Shown here: piece by piece, positions 50,512 to 59,212 of the stretch
How positions within the stretch are numbered: position 1 is the first letter of the stretch
Layout: every line of letters starts with the position of its first letter
Origin: UBA9676 sp963741615
Lineage (GTDB): Bacteria; Actinomycetota; Actinomycetes; Streptosporangiales; Streptosporangiaceae
Assembly (NCBI GenBank): GCA_963741615.1
Contig: CAVUIU010000007.1
Location: forward strand, 124,001-188,000
Length of the DNA: 64,000 bases
Reading direction: 5' to 3'
Translations under genes and position numbers: made by a program
The notes under the pieces: model-generated
Databases searched by the model: none
Seen by the model: only the letters and a program-made list of their open reading frames with translations
Told to the model about the DNA's origin: nothing

Positions 50512-50784
50512 TGCTGCGTTGAAGTCGCCTACCTCCCCGGTGGCCAGGCGGCGGTCCGGGACAGCAAGGACAAGACCGGTCCGGTGCTGCGCTTCAGCCA
50601 GGACGAGTGGCAGGGCTTCCTCCACGGTATCGGGGGACCCGCTCCCGCGAACCCTAACGGCCCCGTCCCGCCCACCAGCGACAACCAGATGCACAACGAG
50701 GCCCCGCGCCGGCCATCGGCCATGCGCGGGACGCCTGCGCGCCTGCTGCCGCTGCCGCGGGCGGCTATCGTGTGCTGGACGTGA
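50512..50784 (+). pseudogene. DUF397 gene fragment, N-terminus missing
   Basis: In one frame the translation reads CVEVAYLPGGQAAVRDSKD, GPVLRFSQDEWQGFLHGIGG, which is the core and end of a DUF397 protein. The usual beginning with W-x-KSS-Y/H-S is absent; the frame upstream runs into a stop at 50467-50469 inside the kinase gene. The tail past residue 45 is not family-like. DUF397 proteins normally accompany an XRE regulator and act as small antitoxin- or development-type partners; no such regulator is here. From 50785 to the folC-like start nothing more is seen. Confidence 0.8.
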
Positions 50785-50819
50785 ACAGCGCACGGCGGTT
50801 GCCTGGCGGGGAAGGCATC

Positions 50820-52103
50820 ATGGGGAGACTCGACTCGATCGACTCCGCTGTGCGCGCGCTGTACGAGTACATCCCGCAGACCGCGTCGATGAAGGAGAAC
50901 TACAGCCTGGAGCGCCTCCGCACCTTTCTGTCGGAGATCGGCAATCCCCAGGAGACGCGGCGCGTCGTTCACATCGCGGGCACGTCCGGCAAGACGTTGA
51001 CCGCGTACTTCATCCGGGCCCTGCTGCAAGAAGCCGGGCAGGTGACCGGCCTGACGGTCTCCCCCCATGTCCTGTCCATCACCGAACGCGTGCAGATCAA
51101 TGGGAAGCCGCTGCCGGACGATGAGTTCGTGGGCTACCTGGAGCGGTTCCTGGAGATCGTCAGGGCCAGTGAGGTCCCGCTGACCTACTTCGAGGTCCTG
51201 GTCGCGTTCGCGCAGTGGGTGTTCGACGAACGGCACGTCGATTACGCGGTGGTCGAGACGGGACTGGGCGGGCTCCTGGACGGGACCAACACCGTGACCA
51301 GGGCCGACAAGGTGTGTGTGATCACCGACATGGGCCTGGACCACACCGAGGTGCTCGGTGACACGATCGAGGCCATCGCCAGGCAGAAGGCGGGCATCAT
51401 CCAGCCGGGCAACCCGGTATTCCTGCTTGAGCAGGCCGCCGCGGCCACCGCGGTGGTCGCCGAGGAGGCCGGCCGCCGGCGCGCATCCCTGCGGATCGTG
51501 GCGCCCGGCGGCGATGACGGCGCGGCGGCAGGCCTGCCGGTTTTCCAGCGCCGGAACTGGTCGCTCGCGCGAGCCGTGGGGGAGTATCTGACCTGCAGAG
51601 ACGGGCTTGCGCCGAGCACACCCGATGGCCTGCTGCGCGCCGCGTCATGCCAGCCGCCGGGACGGTTCGAATCCTACGAGTTCGGTGGCAGGGTGCTGAT
51701 CCTCGACGGCGCCCACAACCCGCAGAAGCTGGCCGCGCTCCGCGAGGCGTTTTGCGCGAGGGGATTCTCCTCCGCCGCGGTGCTGGCAAGCCTGGTGAGA
51801 GCACCGGACGACAAGCTGGCATCCGCGCTGGCCGAGCTCAAGCCGATCGCGGCGCATCTCATCGTGCCGGAGTTCACCGTCTTCCAGGACCTTGCCAAGC
51901 GGTCCCCGCCGGCTGCCGAGATGGCCGGGCGTGCGCGGCAGGCTGGCATCGGCTCGGTGGAGGTCCGGGAGGATCCGGGCGAGGCCTTTGCGGCGCTGCT
52001 CCGGCGCCCGGAGCGGGTGCTGCTGGTAACCGGGTCCCTGTACCTCGTCAGCCAGGTCCGCCCGCTGGCCGAGCGGGCGGCCGGTGCGGGAATGGGCGGC
52101 TGA
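50820..52103 (+). CDS. FolC-like Mur ligase family protein
   Basis: This 427-residue ATP-dependent ligase resembles folylpolyglutamate synthase, which adds Glu to reduced folates. It shows the P-loop region VVHIAGTSGKTLTAYFIRALL (GTSGKT where GTNGKGS is usual), TVSPHVLSITERVQINGKPL, VVETGLGGLLDGTN, ITDMGLDHTEVLGDTIEAIARQKAGII and LILDGAHNPQKL. The start ATG 50820 has GGGGAAGG ahead. It is followed within 15 bases by the cyclodeaminase and then folD, so it likely acts on the folate pool used by those enzymes. The altered P-loop suggests a paralogue rather than the main FolC. Confidence 0.88.
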   Translation: MGRLDSIDSAVRALYEYIPQTASMKENYSLERLRTFLSEIGNPQETRRVVHIAGTSGKTLTAYFIRALLQEAGQVTGLTVSPHVLSITERVQINGKPLPDDEFVGYLERFLEIVRASEVPLTYFEVLVAFAQWVFDERHVDYAVVETGLGGLLDGTNTVTRADKVCVITDMGLDHTEVLGDTIEAIARQKAGIIQPGNPVFLLEQAAAATAVVAEEAGRRRASLRIVAPGGDDGAAAGLPVFQRRNWSLARAVGEYLTCRDGLAPSTPDGLLRAASCQPPGRFESYEFGGRVLILDGAHNPQKLAALREAFCARGFSSAAVLASLVRAPDDKLASALAELKPIAAHLIVPEFTVFQDLAKRSPPAAEMAGRARQAGIGSVEVREDPGEAFAALLRRPERVLLVTGSLYLVSQVRPLAERAAGAGMGG

Positions 52104-52105
52104 GA

Positions 52106-52111
52106 TAGCCT
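52106..52111 (+). promoter_or_regulatory. Leaderless-type -10 of the cyclodeaminase gene
   Basis: TAGCCT ends six bases before GTG 52118, immediately after the folC-like stop. It suggests an internal promoter giving a leaderless fchA-folD mRNA. Confidence 0.4.
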
Positions 52112-52117
52112 GCCGCC

Positions 52118-52744
52118 GTGACCACAAGCGAGCAGACGATCGGGGCCTGGCTGGCAGAGCTCGCCGGCCGGACGCCCACCCCGGGAGGCGGCTCAGCGGC
52201 CGCCCTGTGCGCGGCGACGGCGGCCGGGCTGACGGGGATGGTCGCGGCCTACACGACGGGCGGGAAATGGGCCGATCGTGAGGAGCGCATGCGGCAGGTG
52301 GGCTTCGAGGCGGCGCACCTGCGGGAGCGCGCGCTCGCGGCCGCCGACGATGACGTCGCCATGTTCGGCGCCGTCACCGCGGCCTATGGGCTGCCGAGAG
52401 CCACGCCTGAGCAGAAGGCGGTCAGGAGCCAGGCAATCCAGCGGTCCCTGGCCGGGGCGGCGGGCCCGCCGACCGAGGTCGCCCGGCTGGCCGCGCACGT
52501 GATCGACATTGCCGGCGAACTGGCGGACAGCGGGAACCCGAATGTCGCATCCGATGTGGCGGTGGCGGCCGCGGTGGCCAGGGCCGCGCTCGAAAGCGCG
52601 ATCGTCAACATCGACATCAACCGCCAGCAGATCCGCGACGACGCCGAGAGCGCCAGGCTGGGCCTGGTCATCAAGGAACTGGAACCGGCCCTGGCCGCCG
52701 CGGACCGCATCGCCACGGCCGTCCGGGAGAAGCTGCAGTCATGA
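52118..52744 (+). CDS. fchA: Cyclodeaminase/cyclohydrolase (FTCD_C) family protein
   Basis: This 208-residue all-helical protein belongs to the formiminotransferase-cyclodeaminase C-terminal family; stand-alone members act as methenyl-THF cyclohydrolase or formimino-THF cyclodeaminase. It shows LAGRTPTPGGGSAAALCAATAAGL near the N-terminus and GNPNVASDVAVAAAVARAAL with NIDINRQQI at the end, the usual landmarks. Its stop overlaps the folD start (ATGA). With FolD it would interconvert one-carbon states of tetrahydrofolate in the cytoplasm. Confidence 0.9.
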   Translation: MTTSEQTIGAWLAELAGRTPTPGGGSAAALCAATAAGLTGMVAAYTTGGKWADREERMRQVGFEAAHLRERALAAADDDVAMFGAVTAAYGLPRATPEQKAVRSQAIQRSLAGAAGPPTEVARLAAHVIDIAGELADSGNPNVASDVAVAAAVARAALESAIVNIDINRQQIRDDAESARLGLVIKELEPALAAADRIATAVREKLQS

Positions 52745-53595
52745 CCACCTTGCTGGACGGAAAGAAGGTAGCCGCAGAAGTCCGCGCCCGGGTGGCCGCC
52801 GATGTCGCGGCGCTGCGGGAGCGCGGCACGATGCCAGCCCTGGCGGTCGTGCTGGCGACCGGCGATGAGGCCGCGGCGTGGTATGCCGGCTCGATCGAGA
52901 AGGCGGCCGGCAACGCCGGCATCCTGGTTCACCTCGTCGATCTCGGCGCCGACGCGGACCAGGCCGCGCTGGGCCGCGCACTGGCCGGGCTGGCAGCCGA
53001 CCGCGCGGTCCACGGCATCATCCTGCAGACCCCCCTGCCCGCCGGGGTGGACAGGGACGCCCTGGTGTCGGCCATCCCGTTCGTGAAGGACGTCAACGGC
53101 GTCAGCCCGCTCAGCGCCGGACGCCTCATGAGCGGCCTGCCGGCCTTCGCGCCCGCCACCGCCGCCGCGGTCATGGAACTGCTGGACGCCCACGACGTGC
53201 CGCTCCGCGGGGCCCGTGCCGTCGTTGCCGGGCGGAGCATGGTGGTCGGGAAGCCGGTCGCGCAGCTCCTGCTGGCCCGGGACGCCACCGTCACGATCTG
53301 CCACTCCCGCACCCGCGACCTGCCCGCCGTCACGCGGGAGGCCGATGTGCTCATCGCGGCGATCGGCAGGCCCCGGTTCTTCGGCGGTGACCACGTCAAG
53401 CCGGGTGCCACCGTCGTGGACGTGGGGACGACCCCCGATGAGACGGGCAAGATCACCGGGGATGTCAACGCCGGCAGCGTCCAGGGAATCGCCGGTGCGC
53501 TGTCGCCGGTCCCGGGCGGCGTCGGCCCGGTCACCACGGCGTTGCTGCTGCGGAACACCGTCCAGGCGGCCGGGCGGCAGCTGCCCGGAGCCTGA
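52741..53595 (+). CDS. folD: FolD-like methylene-THF dehydrogenase/cyclohydrolase, divergent
   Basis: This 284-residue enzyme should oxidise 5,10-methylene-THF to methenyl-THF and hydrolyse it to formyl-THF. It keeps YAGSIEKAAGNAGI (catalytic Lys), HGIILQTPLPAG (catalytic Gln) and the Rossmann segment GARAVVAGRSMVVGKPVAQLLLAR, and ends SPVPGGVGPVTTALLLRNTV. Two usual motifs differ: KDVDG reads KDVNG and the PCTP motif reads PATAA. It may therefore favour one half-reaction, the cyclohydrolase step being covered by the overlapping fchA. It is probably a paralogue rather than the only FolD. Confidence 0.9.
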   Translation: MTTLLDGKKVAAEVRARVAADVAALRERGTMPALAVVLATGDEAAAWYAGSIEKAAGNAGILVHLVDLGADADQAALGRALAGLAADRAVHGIILQTPLPAGVDRDALVSAIPFVKDVNGVSPLSAGRLMSGLPAFAPATAAAVMELLDAHDVPLRGARAVVAGRSMVVGKPVAQLLLARDATVTICHSRTRDLPAVTREADVLIAAIGRPRFFGGDHVKPGATVVDVGTTPDETGKITGDVNAGSVQGIAGALSPVPGGVGPVTTALLLRNTVQAAGRQLPGA

Positions 53596-53685
53596 CACGG
53601 CGACGCGCCGGCCGATGTCGGCCGGGCTGTGCATGCGCATCGGAGGCGAGACCAGCGGCACATCCTGCGGCCGGAGCGCGCAGAG

Positions 53686-53723
53686 AGCCGGGCCGACGCT
53701 CCCCCCTTCGCGCCGGCCCGGCT
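53686..53723. terminator. Hairpin terminator after folD
   Basis: AGCCGGGCCG (53686-53695) pairs perfectly with CGGCCCGGCT (53714-53723). It lies between the convergent folD and acetate-transporter genes. The rest of this 190-base gap is featureless. Confidence 0.5.
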
Positions 53724-53788
53724 GTCTTGCCCGTTCTCCAATTGCTGATCTTGACGGTGGGTGCGCTGCGGCATTCCCCCGGCGGTCC

Positions 53789-54439
53789 TTACGTGTGCAG
53801 GACCGGCCTACCCGGCGAGAACTCCTTGCCCCCGGTGTCGTGGGACGCCGCACCGAAGAAGAGGTACACACCCAGCGCGGAGAATGCCATCACGACCCAC
53901 CCGGCGGCCTTGGTCAGGCTCGCCGAGTTCTGGATGAGCCCCAGCAGGCTCAGCAGCAGCGCGACGTCGACGAGGGCGAAGATCGCCGTGAAGACCATCG
54001 GCAGCCGCAGCGTCGCCAGGATGAGCATCGTGACGACGACCAGCCAGCTGATCAGGAACAGCTTCTGGGTGCCGACTATCGCGGCTGGGGTGATCCCGAA
54101 CCAGTTGTGGATCAGCCCGAGCCCGAGCACGCCGTAGCTGAGGTAGAAGCCGGCGAAGATGCCGTAGATCCCGGCCGCCGCGCTCTGGCCGATGACCGCG
54201 GCCCAGATCGTCGCCAGGAACAGCCCCGTCGCCGTGGCCGCGAGGATGATCGGCAGGGATGCGCCAACCGTCCCGGCTGGCACGAAGCCGATGAGAACCA
54301 GGCCCAGCGCCACCGCGCCCACGATGAAGCTCGGGAGCCCCAGGATGCCGGGGTCCCCGGCCAGCGGTCCGGTAGCCGGTTCTTCGGCTGAGTGGACGAG
54401 CCGGACTGGCTCGTCATGAGTTGTGCTCCGCATAGCCAT
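53789..54439 (-). CDS. GPR1/FUN34/YaaH (SatP) family acetate transporter
   Basis: This 216-residue protein has six membrane helices, as in the acetate/succinate-proton transporters. It begins with a 25-residue tail and GDPGILGLPSFIVGAVALGL, where the family motif NPAPLGL is expected; the Asn is Asp and the spacing kept. Helix 3 shows AGIYGIFAGFYLSYGVLGLG and later LGVYLFFGAASH. ATG 54439 follows AAGGGGG. It is divergent from the patatin gene with 176 bases between. Acetate or another small acid is the likely cargo. Confidence 0.85.
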   Translation of the reverse strand: MAMRSTTHDEPVRLVHSAEEPATGPLAGDPGILGLPSFIVGAVALGLVLIGFVPAGTVGASLPIILAATATGLFLATIWAAVIGQSAAAGIYGIFAGFYLSYGVLGLGLIHNWFGITPAAIVGTQKLFLISWLVVVTMLILATLRLPMVFTAIFALVDVALLLSLLGLIQNSASLTKAAGWVVMAFSALGVYLFFGAASHDTGGKEFSPGRPVLHT

Positions 54440-54601
54440 GGTCACTGCCCCCTTGATGAAGGTTTCGGGAGATCTGTCCCTTAATGCCGGACTACCACCC
54501 TGGCGTGGCGGCGGTAGAGCCGTAGGTCCCGCCGGAAGCCGGCCGCGACGGGCCATAGGTCCTGCCGGAAGCCGGCGGGCGGGCCCAGGCCGGGCGGCAA
54601 T

Positions 54602-54607
54602 TACACT
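54602..54607 (+). promoter_or_regulatory. Leaderless-type -10 of the patatin gene
   Basis: TACACT ends eight bases before GTG 54616; no ribosome site is seen. Confidence 0.35.
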
Positions 54608-54615
54608 CGGCAGGC

Positions 54616-55590
54616 GTGAAGGCGCCCCAGCCACCCGATGTGCTCGTGCTGGGTGTGGGGGGAGTCCTCGGGGAAGCGTGGATGTCAGGCTTCCTGGCGG
54701 GCGTGGCGCAGCGGAGCGGCGTCAACTTCCGGCAGGCCGGGTTCTTCGTCGGCACCTCCGCGGGCTCGGTCGTCGCCGCCAGGCTGGCGGCCGGTGTGCC
54801 GCCCAGGCGCCCGGGCGAGTCCGCCGGCCCGGCAGGCCCGGCAGGCCCGGCAGGCTCGGCTCGCCTGGCGGGGCCGGCACCAGCGGGTCCGGTGAGTGCT
54901 GGCGCGGTGCGCCCACCGCCTGGGCGGTTCGGCCGGCTTCCGCTCGCGGCCGCTCTGCCCGTCGCGGACGCCGCGCTGCGCGCGGCCCGTCCTGGCCGGG
55001 CGTTCGCGCGTGCCGCACTCCTTGCCCGGCTGCCGCCGGGCCACCTGCCGCTCGATGGGCTGCGGGCGCGGATCGCCGAGCTCGGCCCCCGCTTCGATGG
55101 CCGCCTCCGGGTGGTGGCGGTGGACCTGCGGGGCGGGAACCGGGTCGTGTTCGGTGCCGCGGGCGGGCCGGACGCCGAGGTCGCCGACGCGGTCGCTGCC
55201 TCGTGCGCGGTGCCGGGGCTCTTCCGTCCGGTGCGGATCGGGAGCCGGGACTACGTTGACGGCGGCGTCTGGAGCCCGACCAACCTGGACGTCGCCCCGG
55301 TGAGAGCGGGCTCCCGCATGCTCTGCCTCGTGCCCACCGCGGCGCTTGCGGTGGGGCCCGCGTCCGGCGCCCGCGCGCTCGCGCGTGGCTGGCAGGTGGC
55401 TACCGCGGTCGAGGCCGCCGGTGCGCGCAGACGCGGTGCGAAGGTCACGATCGTCCAGCCCGACGCCGGGGCCGGCGCGGCGATGGGGGCCGACCTGATG
55501 GATGAACGCCGCCGGGAGCAGGTCACGGCCTTGGCCTTCGCGCAGGGCCAGGGTGCGGTGCCCGCTGACGGCCCGCCCGGGCCGTGGTGA
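54616..55590 (+). CDS. Patatin-like phospholipase
   Basis: This 324-residue lipid acyl hydrolase uses a Ser-Asp dyad: nucleophile in FFVGTSAGSVVAARL (GxSxG) and Asp in YVDGGVWSPTN; the oxyanion loop is the Gly-rich GVGGVLGEAW. Residues 65-105 are a Gly/Pro/Ala insert typical of GC-rich drift. The preceding Pro/Asp start PPDVLVLG fits actinobacterial patatins. It lies between the acetate transporter (other strand) and the dehydrogenase; no shared function is evident. Confidence 0.9.
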   Translation: MKAPQPPDVLVLGVGGVLGEAWMSGFLAGVAQRSGVNFRQAGFFVGTSAGSVVAARLAAGVPPRRPGESAGPAGPAGPAGSARLAGPAPAGPVSAGAVRPPPGRFGRLPLAAALPVADAALRAARPGRAFARAALLARLPPGHLPLDGLRARIAELGPRFDGRLRVVAVDLRGGNRVVFGAAGGPDAEVADAVAASCAVPGLFRPVRIGSRDYVDGGVWSPTNLDVAPVRAGSRMLCLVPTAALAVGPASGARALARGWQVATAVEAAGARRRGAKVTIVQPDAGAGAAMGADLMDERRREQVTALAFAQGQGAVPADGPPGPW

Positions 55591-55702
55591 CCGGCGGGGC
55601 CCTGTGGGCCGGTCTGGTCTGGGCTTATGCTCGTGCAGCGGCGTCCCGCCCGGCCGGGGACGCCGCCACGAGGACCCCCGCACCGATCGGAACCTGCGCC
55701 GT

Positions 55703-58177
55703 ATGACCACCCCTGGCACCGCCGCCATCCCCGACCGCGCCCGCGTCGTCGTCATCGGCGGCGGCATCATCGGGACCTCGGTCGCCTATCACCTCGCTCA
55801 CCTCGGGGTCAGCGACGTGGTGCTGCTGGAGCGGGAGCGGCTGACCTCGGGCACCACCTGGCACGCGGCCGGGCTCATGGCGACCTTCGGCTCCACCTCG
55901 CAGACCTCGACCGAGCTGCGGATCTACACCCGGGACCTGTACGCGCGGCTGGAGGCGGAGACCGGGCTCGCGACCGGCCTGAAGCAGTGCGGGCTGATCG
56001 AGCTGGCCATCGAGCCGGGGCGACTGGAGGAGTACCGGCGGGTCGCCGCGTTCAACCGGCTGTGCGGCGTGGAGGTGCATGAGATCTCATCGCGCGAGGT
56101 CGCCGAGCTGTGGCCGCTGGCGCGGACCGACGACGTGCTGGCCGGCTTCTACATCCCCGCCGACGGCCGGGTCAATCCGGTCAACGTGACGATGTCGCTG
56201 GCCAGGGGCGCCCGGATGAAGGGCGCGCGGATCATCGAGAGCGTCCCGGTCACCGGCTTCATGCACAACGGCGGTGCTGTGGCCGGTGTCCGCACCCCGC
56301 GCGGCGACATCGAGGCCGAATACGTCGTCAACTGCGCCGGGATGTGGGCGCGTGAGCTCGGCGAGCTCGCCGGGGTGACCATCCCGCTGCAGGCCGCCGA
56401 GCACTACTACCTGCTGACCGAGCCGATCGAGGAGGTCGGCGGGGACTGGCCGGTGCTGGAGGACCCCGCCAACTACGGCTACTACCGGGAGGAGGGCGGC
56501 GGGCTGATGCTCGGCATGTTCGAGCCGGTCTGCGCGCCGTGGCAGGTAGCGGGGGTTCCGGCGGACTTTTCGTTTGGCGAGATCTCCCCGGACTGGGACC
56601 GGATGGGGCCGTACCTGGAGCGCACCATGTCCCGGGTGCCGGTGGTGGCGGAGACCGGCATCAAGAAGCTGTTCTGCGGGCCGGAGAGCTTCACCCCGGA
56701 CCTGCTGCCGATCGTCGGTGAGGCGCCGGAGCTGAGGAACTACTTCGTGGCCGCCGGGCTGAACTCGATCGGCATCCTGACCGGCGGCGGGATCGGCCGG
56801 GTGATCGCGCAGTGGATCGCCGACGGCCGGCCCGACGTCAACGTGACCGGCATGAACATCGACCGGCTGCACCGCTACCAGGCCAATCCCGAGTACCGGG
56901 CGACCCGCACGGTCGAGTCGCTGGGCCTGGTGTACGAGACCCACTACCCGGGCCGGTCGATGCGGACCGCACGCGGCGCGAAGGTGTCGCCGGTCCACCA
57001 GCGGCTGGCGGCGCAGCGGGCCTACTTCAAGGACGTCAGCGGCTGGGAGGGCCCCGACTGGTACGCCCCCGAGGGCGCCGGTAGCGCCGAGCCTCAGGCC
57101 GGCCGGCTGTCCTGGGGGCGGCCGGACTGGTTCGGCTACTGGGAGGCCGAGCATCACGCGGCGCGCACCGGCGTGATCCTGATGGACATGGCCTTCATGG
57201 CCAAGTTCGACGTGCAGGGCCGCGACGCCGGGCGGGTGCTGGACCAGATCTCCGCCAACGAGGTCAACGGCGAGCCCGGCCGGATCACCTACACCCAGTG
57301 GCTCAACCCCGGCGGCACGCTGGAAGCCGACCTGACGGTGACCAAGCTCGGCGACGACCGGTTCTGGGTAGTCGCCTCCGACACCGCCCACCGGCACGCG
57401 GAAACCTGGCTGCGCCGTCACATCGGCGACGCGCACGCCTTCGTCACCGACGTGACGTCGGGCTACGCGCAGATCAACGTCCAGGGCCCGCGGTCGCGGG
57501 AACTGCTGGCGGCGGTCACCGACGCGGACATATCCAACGAGGGGTTCGGCTTCCGCGCGGCCGCCGAGATCGCCGTCGGGTTCGCCCGGGTGCTCTGCAT
57601 CCGGATCACCTACCTGGGCGAGCTCGGCTACGAGCTGTACATCCCGGCCGAGCAGGCACTGCACGTCTACGATCGGCTGGCCGAGGCAGGCCGGGCGGTG
57701 GGCCTGCGGCACGCGGGCCTCAAGGCGCTGGGCAGCCTGCGGATGGAGAAGGGCTACCGCGACTACGGTCACGACATCGACAACACCGACACGGTACTGG
57801 AGGCGGGACTCGGCTTCGCGGTCGCGCTGGACAAGCCGGGCGGCTTCATCGGCCGCGACGCCGTGCTCGCGCAGAAGGCGCGCGGGCCGCTGCGGCGCCG
57901 GCTGGTACAGGTGCTGGTGACCGACCCGGAGCCGCTCATGTTCCACGCGGAGGTGGTCCGCCGGGATGGCAGGCCCGCCGGGTACATCCGTTCTGCGTCC
58001 TATGGGTTCACGCTGGGCGGTGCGGTGGGGCTGGCGATGATCGACGCCGGCGAGCCGATCAACCAGGCCTACCTGGACGCCGGCGAGTGGACGGTGCAGA
58101 TCGGGACCTCGGTCTACCCGGCCGTCGCTTCCCTGCGCCCGATGTATGACCCGGGGAACAAGCGCATCCAGATGTGA
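55703..58177 (+). CDS. Dimethylglycine/sarcosine dehydrogenase-like FAD enzyme with GcvT domain
   Basis: This 824-residue enzyme joins a DAO-type FAD domain (residues about 10-390; VVVIGGGIIGTSVAYHLA, TSGTTWHAAGLM with the His that carries covalent FAD in dimethylglycine dehydrogenase) to a GcvT/aminomethyltransferase half (about 430-820; GVILMDMAFMAKFDVQGRDA, RITYLGELGYELYIPAE, GLKALGSLRMEKGYRDYGHD). It should oxidatively demethylate an N-methyl glycine and pass formaldehyde to tetrahydrofolate as methylene-THF. The folate gene set 2 kb upstream would process that product. The start is ATG 55703. Confidence 0.92.
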   Translation: MTTPGTAAIPDRARVVVIGGGIIGTSVAYHLAHLGVSDVVLLERERLTSGTTWHAAGLMATFGSTSQTSTELRIYTRDLYARLEAETGLATGLKQCGLIELAIEPGRLEEYRRVAAFNRLCGVEVHEISSREVAELWPLARTDDVLAGFYIPADGRVNPVNVTMSLARGARMKGARIIESVPVTGFMHNGGAVAGVRTPRGDIEAEYVVNCAGMWARELGELAGVTIPLQAAEHYYLLTEPIEEVGGDWPVLEDPANYGYYREEGGGLMLGMFEPVCAPWQVAGVPADFSFGEISPDWDRMGPYLERTMSRVPVVAETGIKKLFCGPESFTPDLLPIVGEAPELRNYFVAAGLNSIGILTGGGIGRVIAQWIADGRPDVNVTGMNIDRLHRYQANPEYRATRTVESLGLVYETHYPGRSMRTARGAKVSPVHQRLAAQRAYFKDVSGWEGPDWYAPEGAGSAEPQAGRLSWGRPDWFGYWEAEHHAARTGVILMDMAFMAKFDVQGRDAGRVLDQISANEVNGEPGRITYTQWLNPGGTLEADLTVTKLGDDRFWVVASDTAHRHAETWLRRHIGDAHAFVTDVTSGYAQINVQGPRSRELLAAVTDADISNEGFGFRAAAEIAVGFARVLCIRITYLGELGYELYIPAEQALHVYDRLAEAGRAVGLRHAGLKALGSLRMEKGYRDYGHDIDNTDTVLEAGLGFAVALDKPGGFIGRDAVLAQKARGPLRRRLVQVLVTDPEPLMFHAEVVRRDGRPAGYIRSASYGFTLGGAVGLAMIDAGEPINQAYLDAGEWTVQIGTSVYPAVASLRPMYDPGNKRIQM

Positions 58178-59212
58178 GTGTCCCAGAGCGCTGCCTCACC
58201 CGGAACGGATGACGCAGCAGCAGGGCCGGGCGCCGAGAATGCGGTTATGCTGCACGTCCGCGTGGTCAGCCCGGCAGAACTCGCGAAGCCGCTGGTCGAG
58301 TGGCTGACCGCGGCGCCCGGCGTTCAGAATCTCGTGGTACTGCCGGGGGCTGCCCGGCGCCCGGCAGGTGACGCGGTCCATTTCGACATCCGCGACGATG
58401 CCGCCAATCCCCTTTTCCGCGGCCTGCGTGACCTCGGCCTCGACCGCGACGGCTCGATCACCGTGGAACGGGTGGACGCCGCGCTCACCAGCCCGGACGC
58501 CCCGGCCGGCGACGGCGGCGCGCTCCGGCACGAGATCGCCCCCATCTGGGAGATGGTGCAGGCGGTCATCCGGTCGGGTGGGGCCTATGCCCCGAGCTTC
58601 TACGTCCTGCTGGCCATCGCCGGGCTGATCGGCGCCGTGGGCCTGCTCACCAACTCCGAGATCCTCATCGTGGGTGCCATGGTGGTCGGGCCCGAGTACA
58701 ACGCGATCATCTCGGTGGCGCTCGGCGTCAGCAGGCGGGATCGCCGCGCGGTCCGCGACGGGCTGCTCGCGCTGCTGTGGGGGTTCCTGGCCGCGATCGT
58801 GGTGACCTACCTGTTCGGCCTGGCCGTCCGGGGATCGGGCAAGGCGCCGGCCGAGTTCCTGGCGGGCGTCCGGCCGGTCTCCGACCTCATCAACAGCCCT
58901 GATGCGTTCTCCGTCATCGTCGCCGTGCTGGCCGGGATGGTGGGCGTGGTGTCGCTGACCGAATCCAGGGCCAACGCGCTCATCGGGGTGTTCATCTCGG
59001 TCACCACCATCCCCGCCGCCGCCGCGGTCGGGGTCTCGGCCGCCTTCGGCAGCTGGCGCGAAGCTCGCGGCTCACTGCTGCAGTTGCTGCTGAACGTGTT
59101 CCTGCTCATCGTGGTCGGCGCCGGCGGCCTCAGCACCCAGCGCTGGATCTGGCGGCGGCGGCCCGGCTCGCCGTCAGGTCCCGGGGCGCCAGGGGCGGTA
59201 GCTGGCCGGTGA
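58178..59212 (+). CDS. DUF389 family membrane protein
   Basis: This 344-residue protein has an N-terminal soluble ferredoxin-like region (about 24-105) and six or seven membrane helices with the DUF389 core: ILIVGAMVVGPEYNAIISVALGV, LAGMVGVVSLTESRANALIGVFISVTTIPAAA. The family function is unknown. GTG 58178 starts directly after the dehydrogenase stop; ATG 58247 (MLHVRVVSP) is an alternative that matches the usual family start. It is locked into the operon: its stop overlaps the next start (GTGA). Confidence 0.85.
   Translation: MSQSAASPGTDDAAAGPGAENAVMLHVRVVSPAELAKPLVEWLTAAPGVQNLVVLPGAARRPAGDAVHFDIRDDAANPLFRGLRDLGLDRDGSITVERVDAALTSPDAPAGDGGALRHEIAPIWEMVQAVIRSGGAYAPSFYVLLAIAGLIGAVGLLTNSEILIVGAMVVGPEYNAIISVALGVSRRDRRAVRDGLLALLWGFLAAIVVTYLFGLAVRGSGKAPAEFLAGVRPVSDLINSPDAFSVIVAVLAGMVGVVSLTESRANALIGVFISVTTIPAAAAVGVSAAFGSWREARGSLLQLLLNVFLLIVVGAGGLSTQRWIWRRRPGSPSGPGAPGAVAGR

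Noticed and set aside
51664..51680. GGTTCGAATCC-like stretch resembling a tRNA T-arm
   Set aside because: It lies inside the folC-like coding region and no other tRNA parts can be folded around it.
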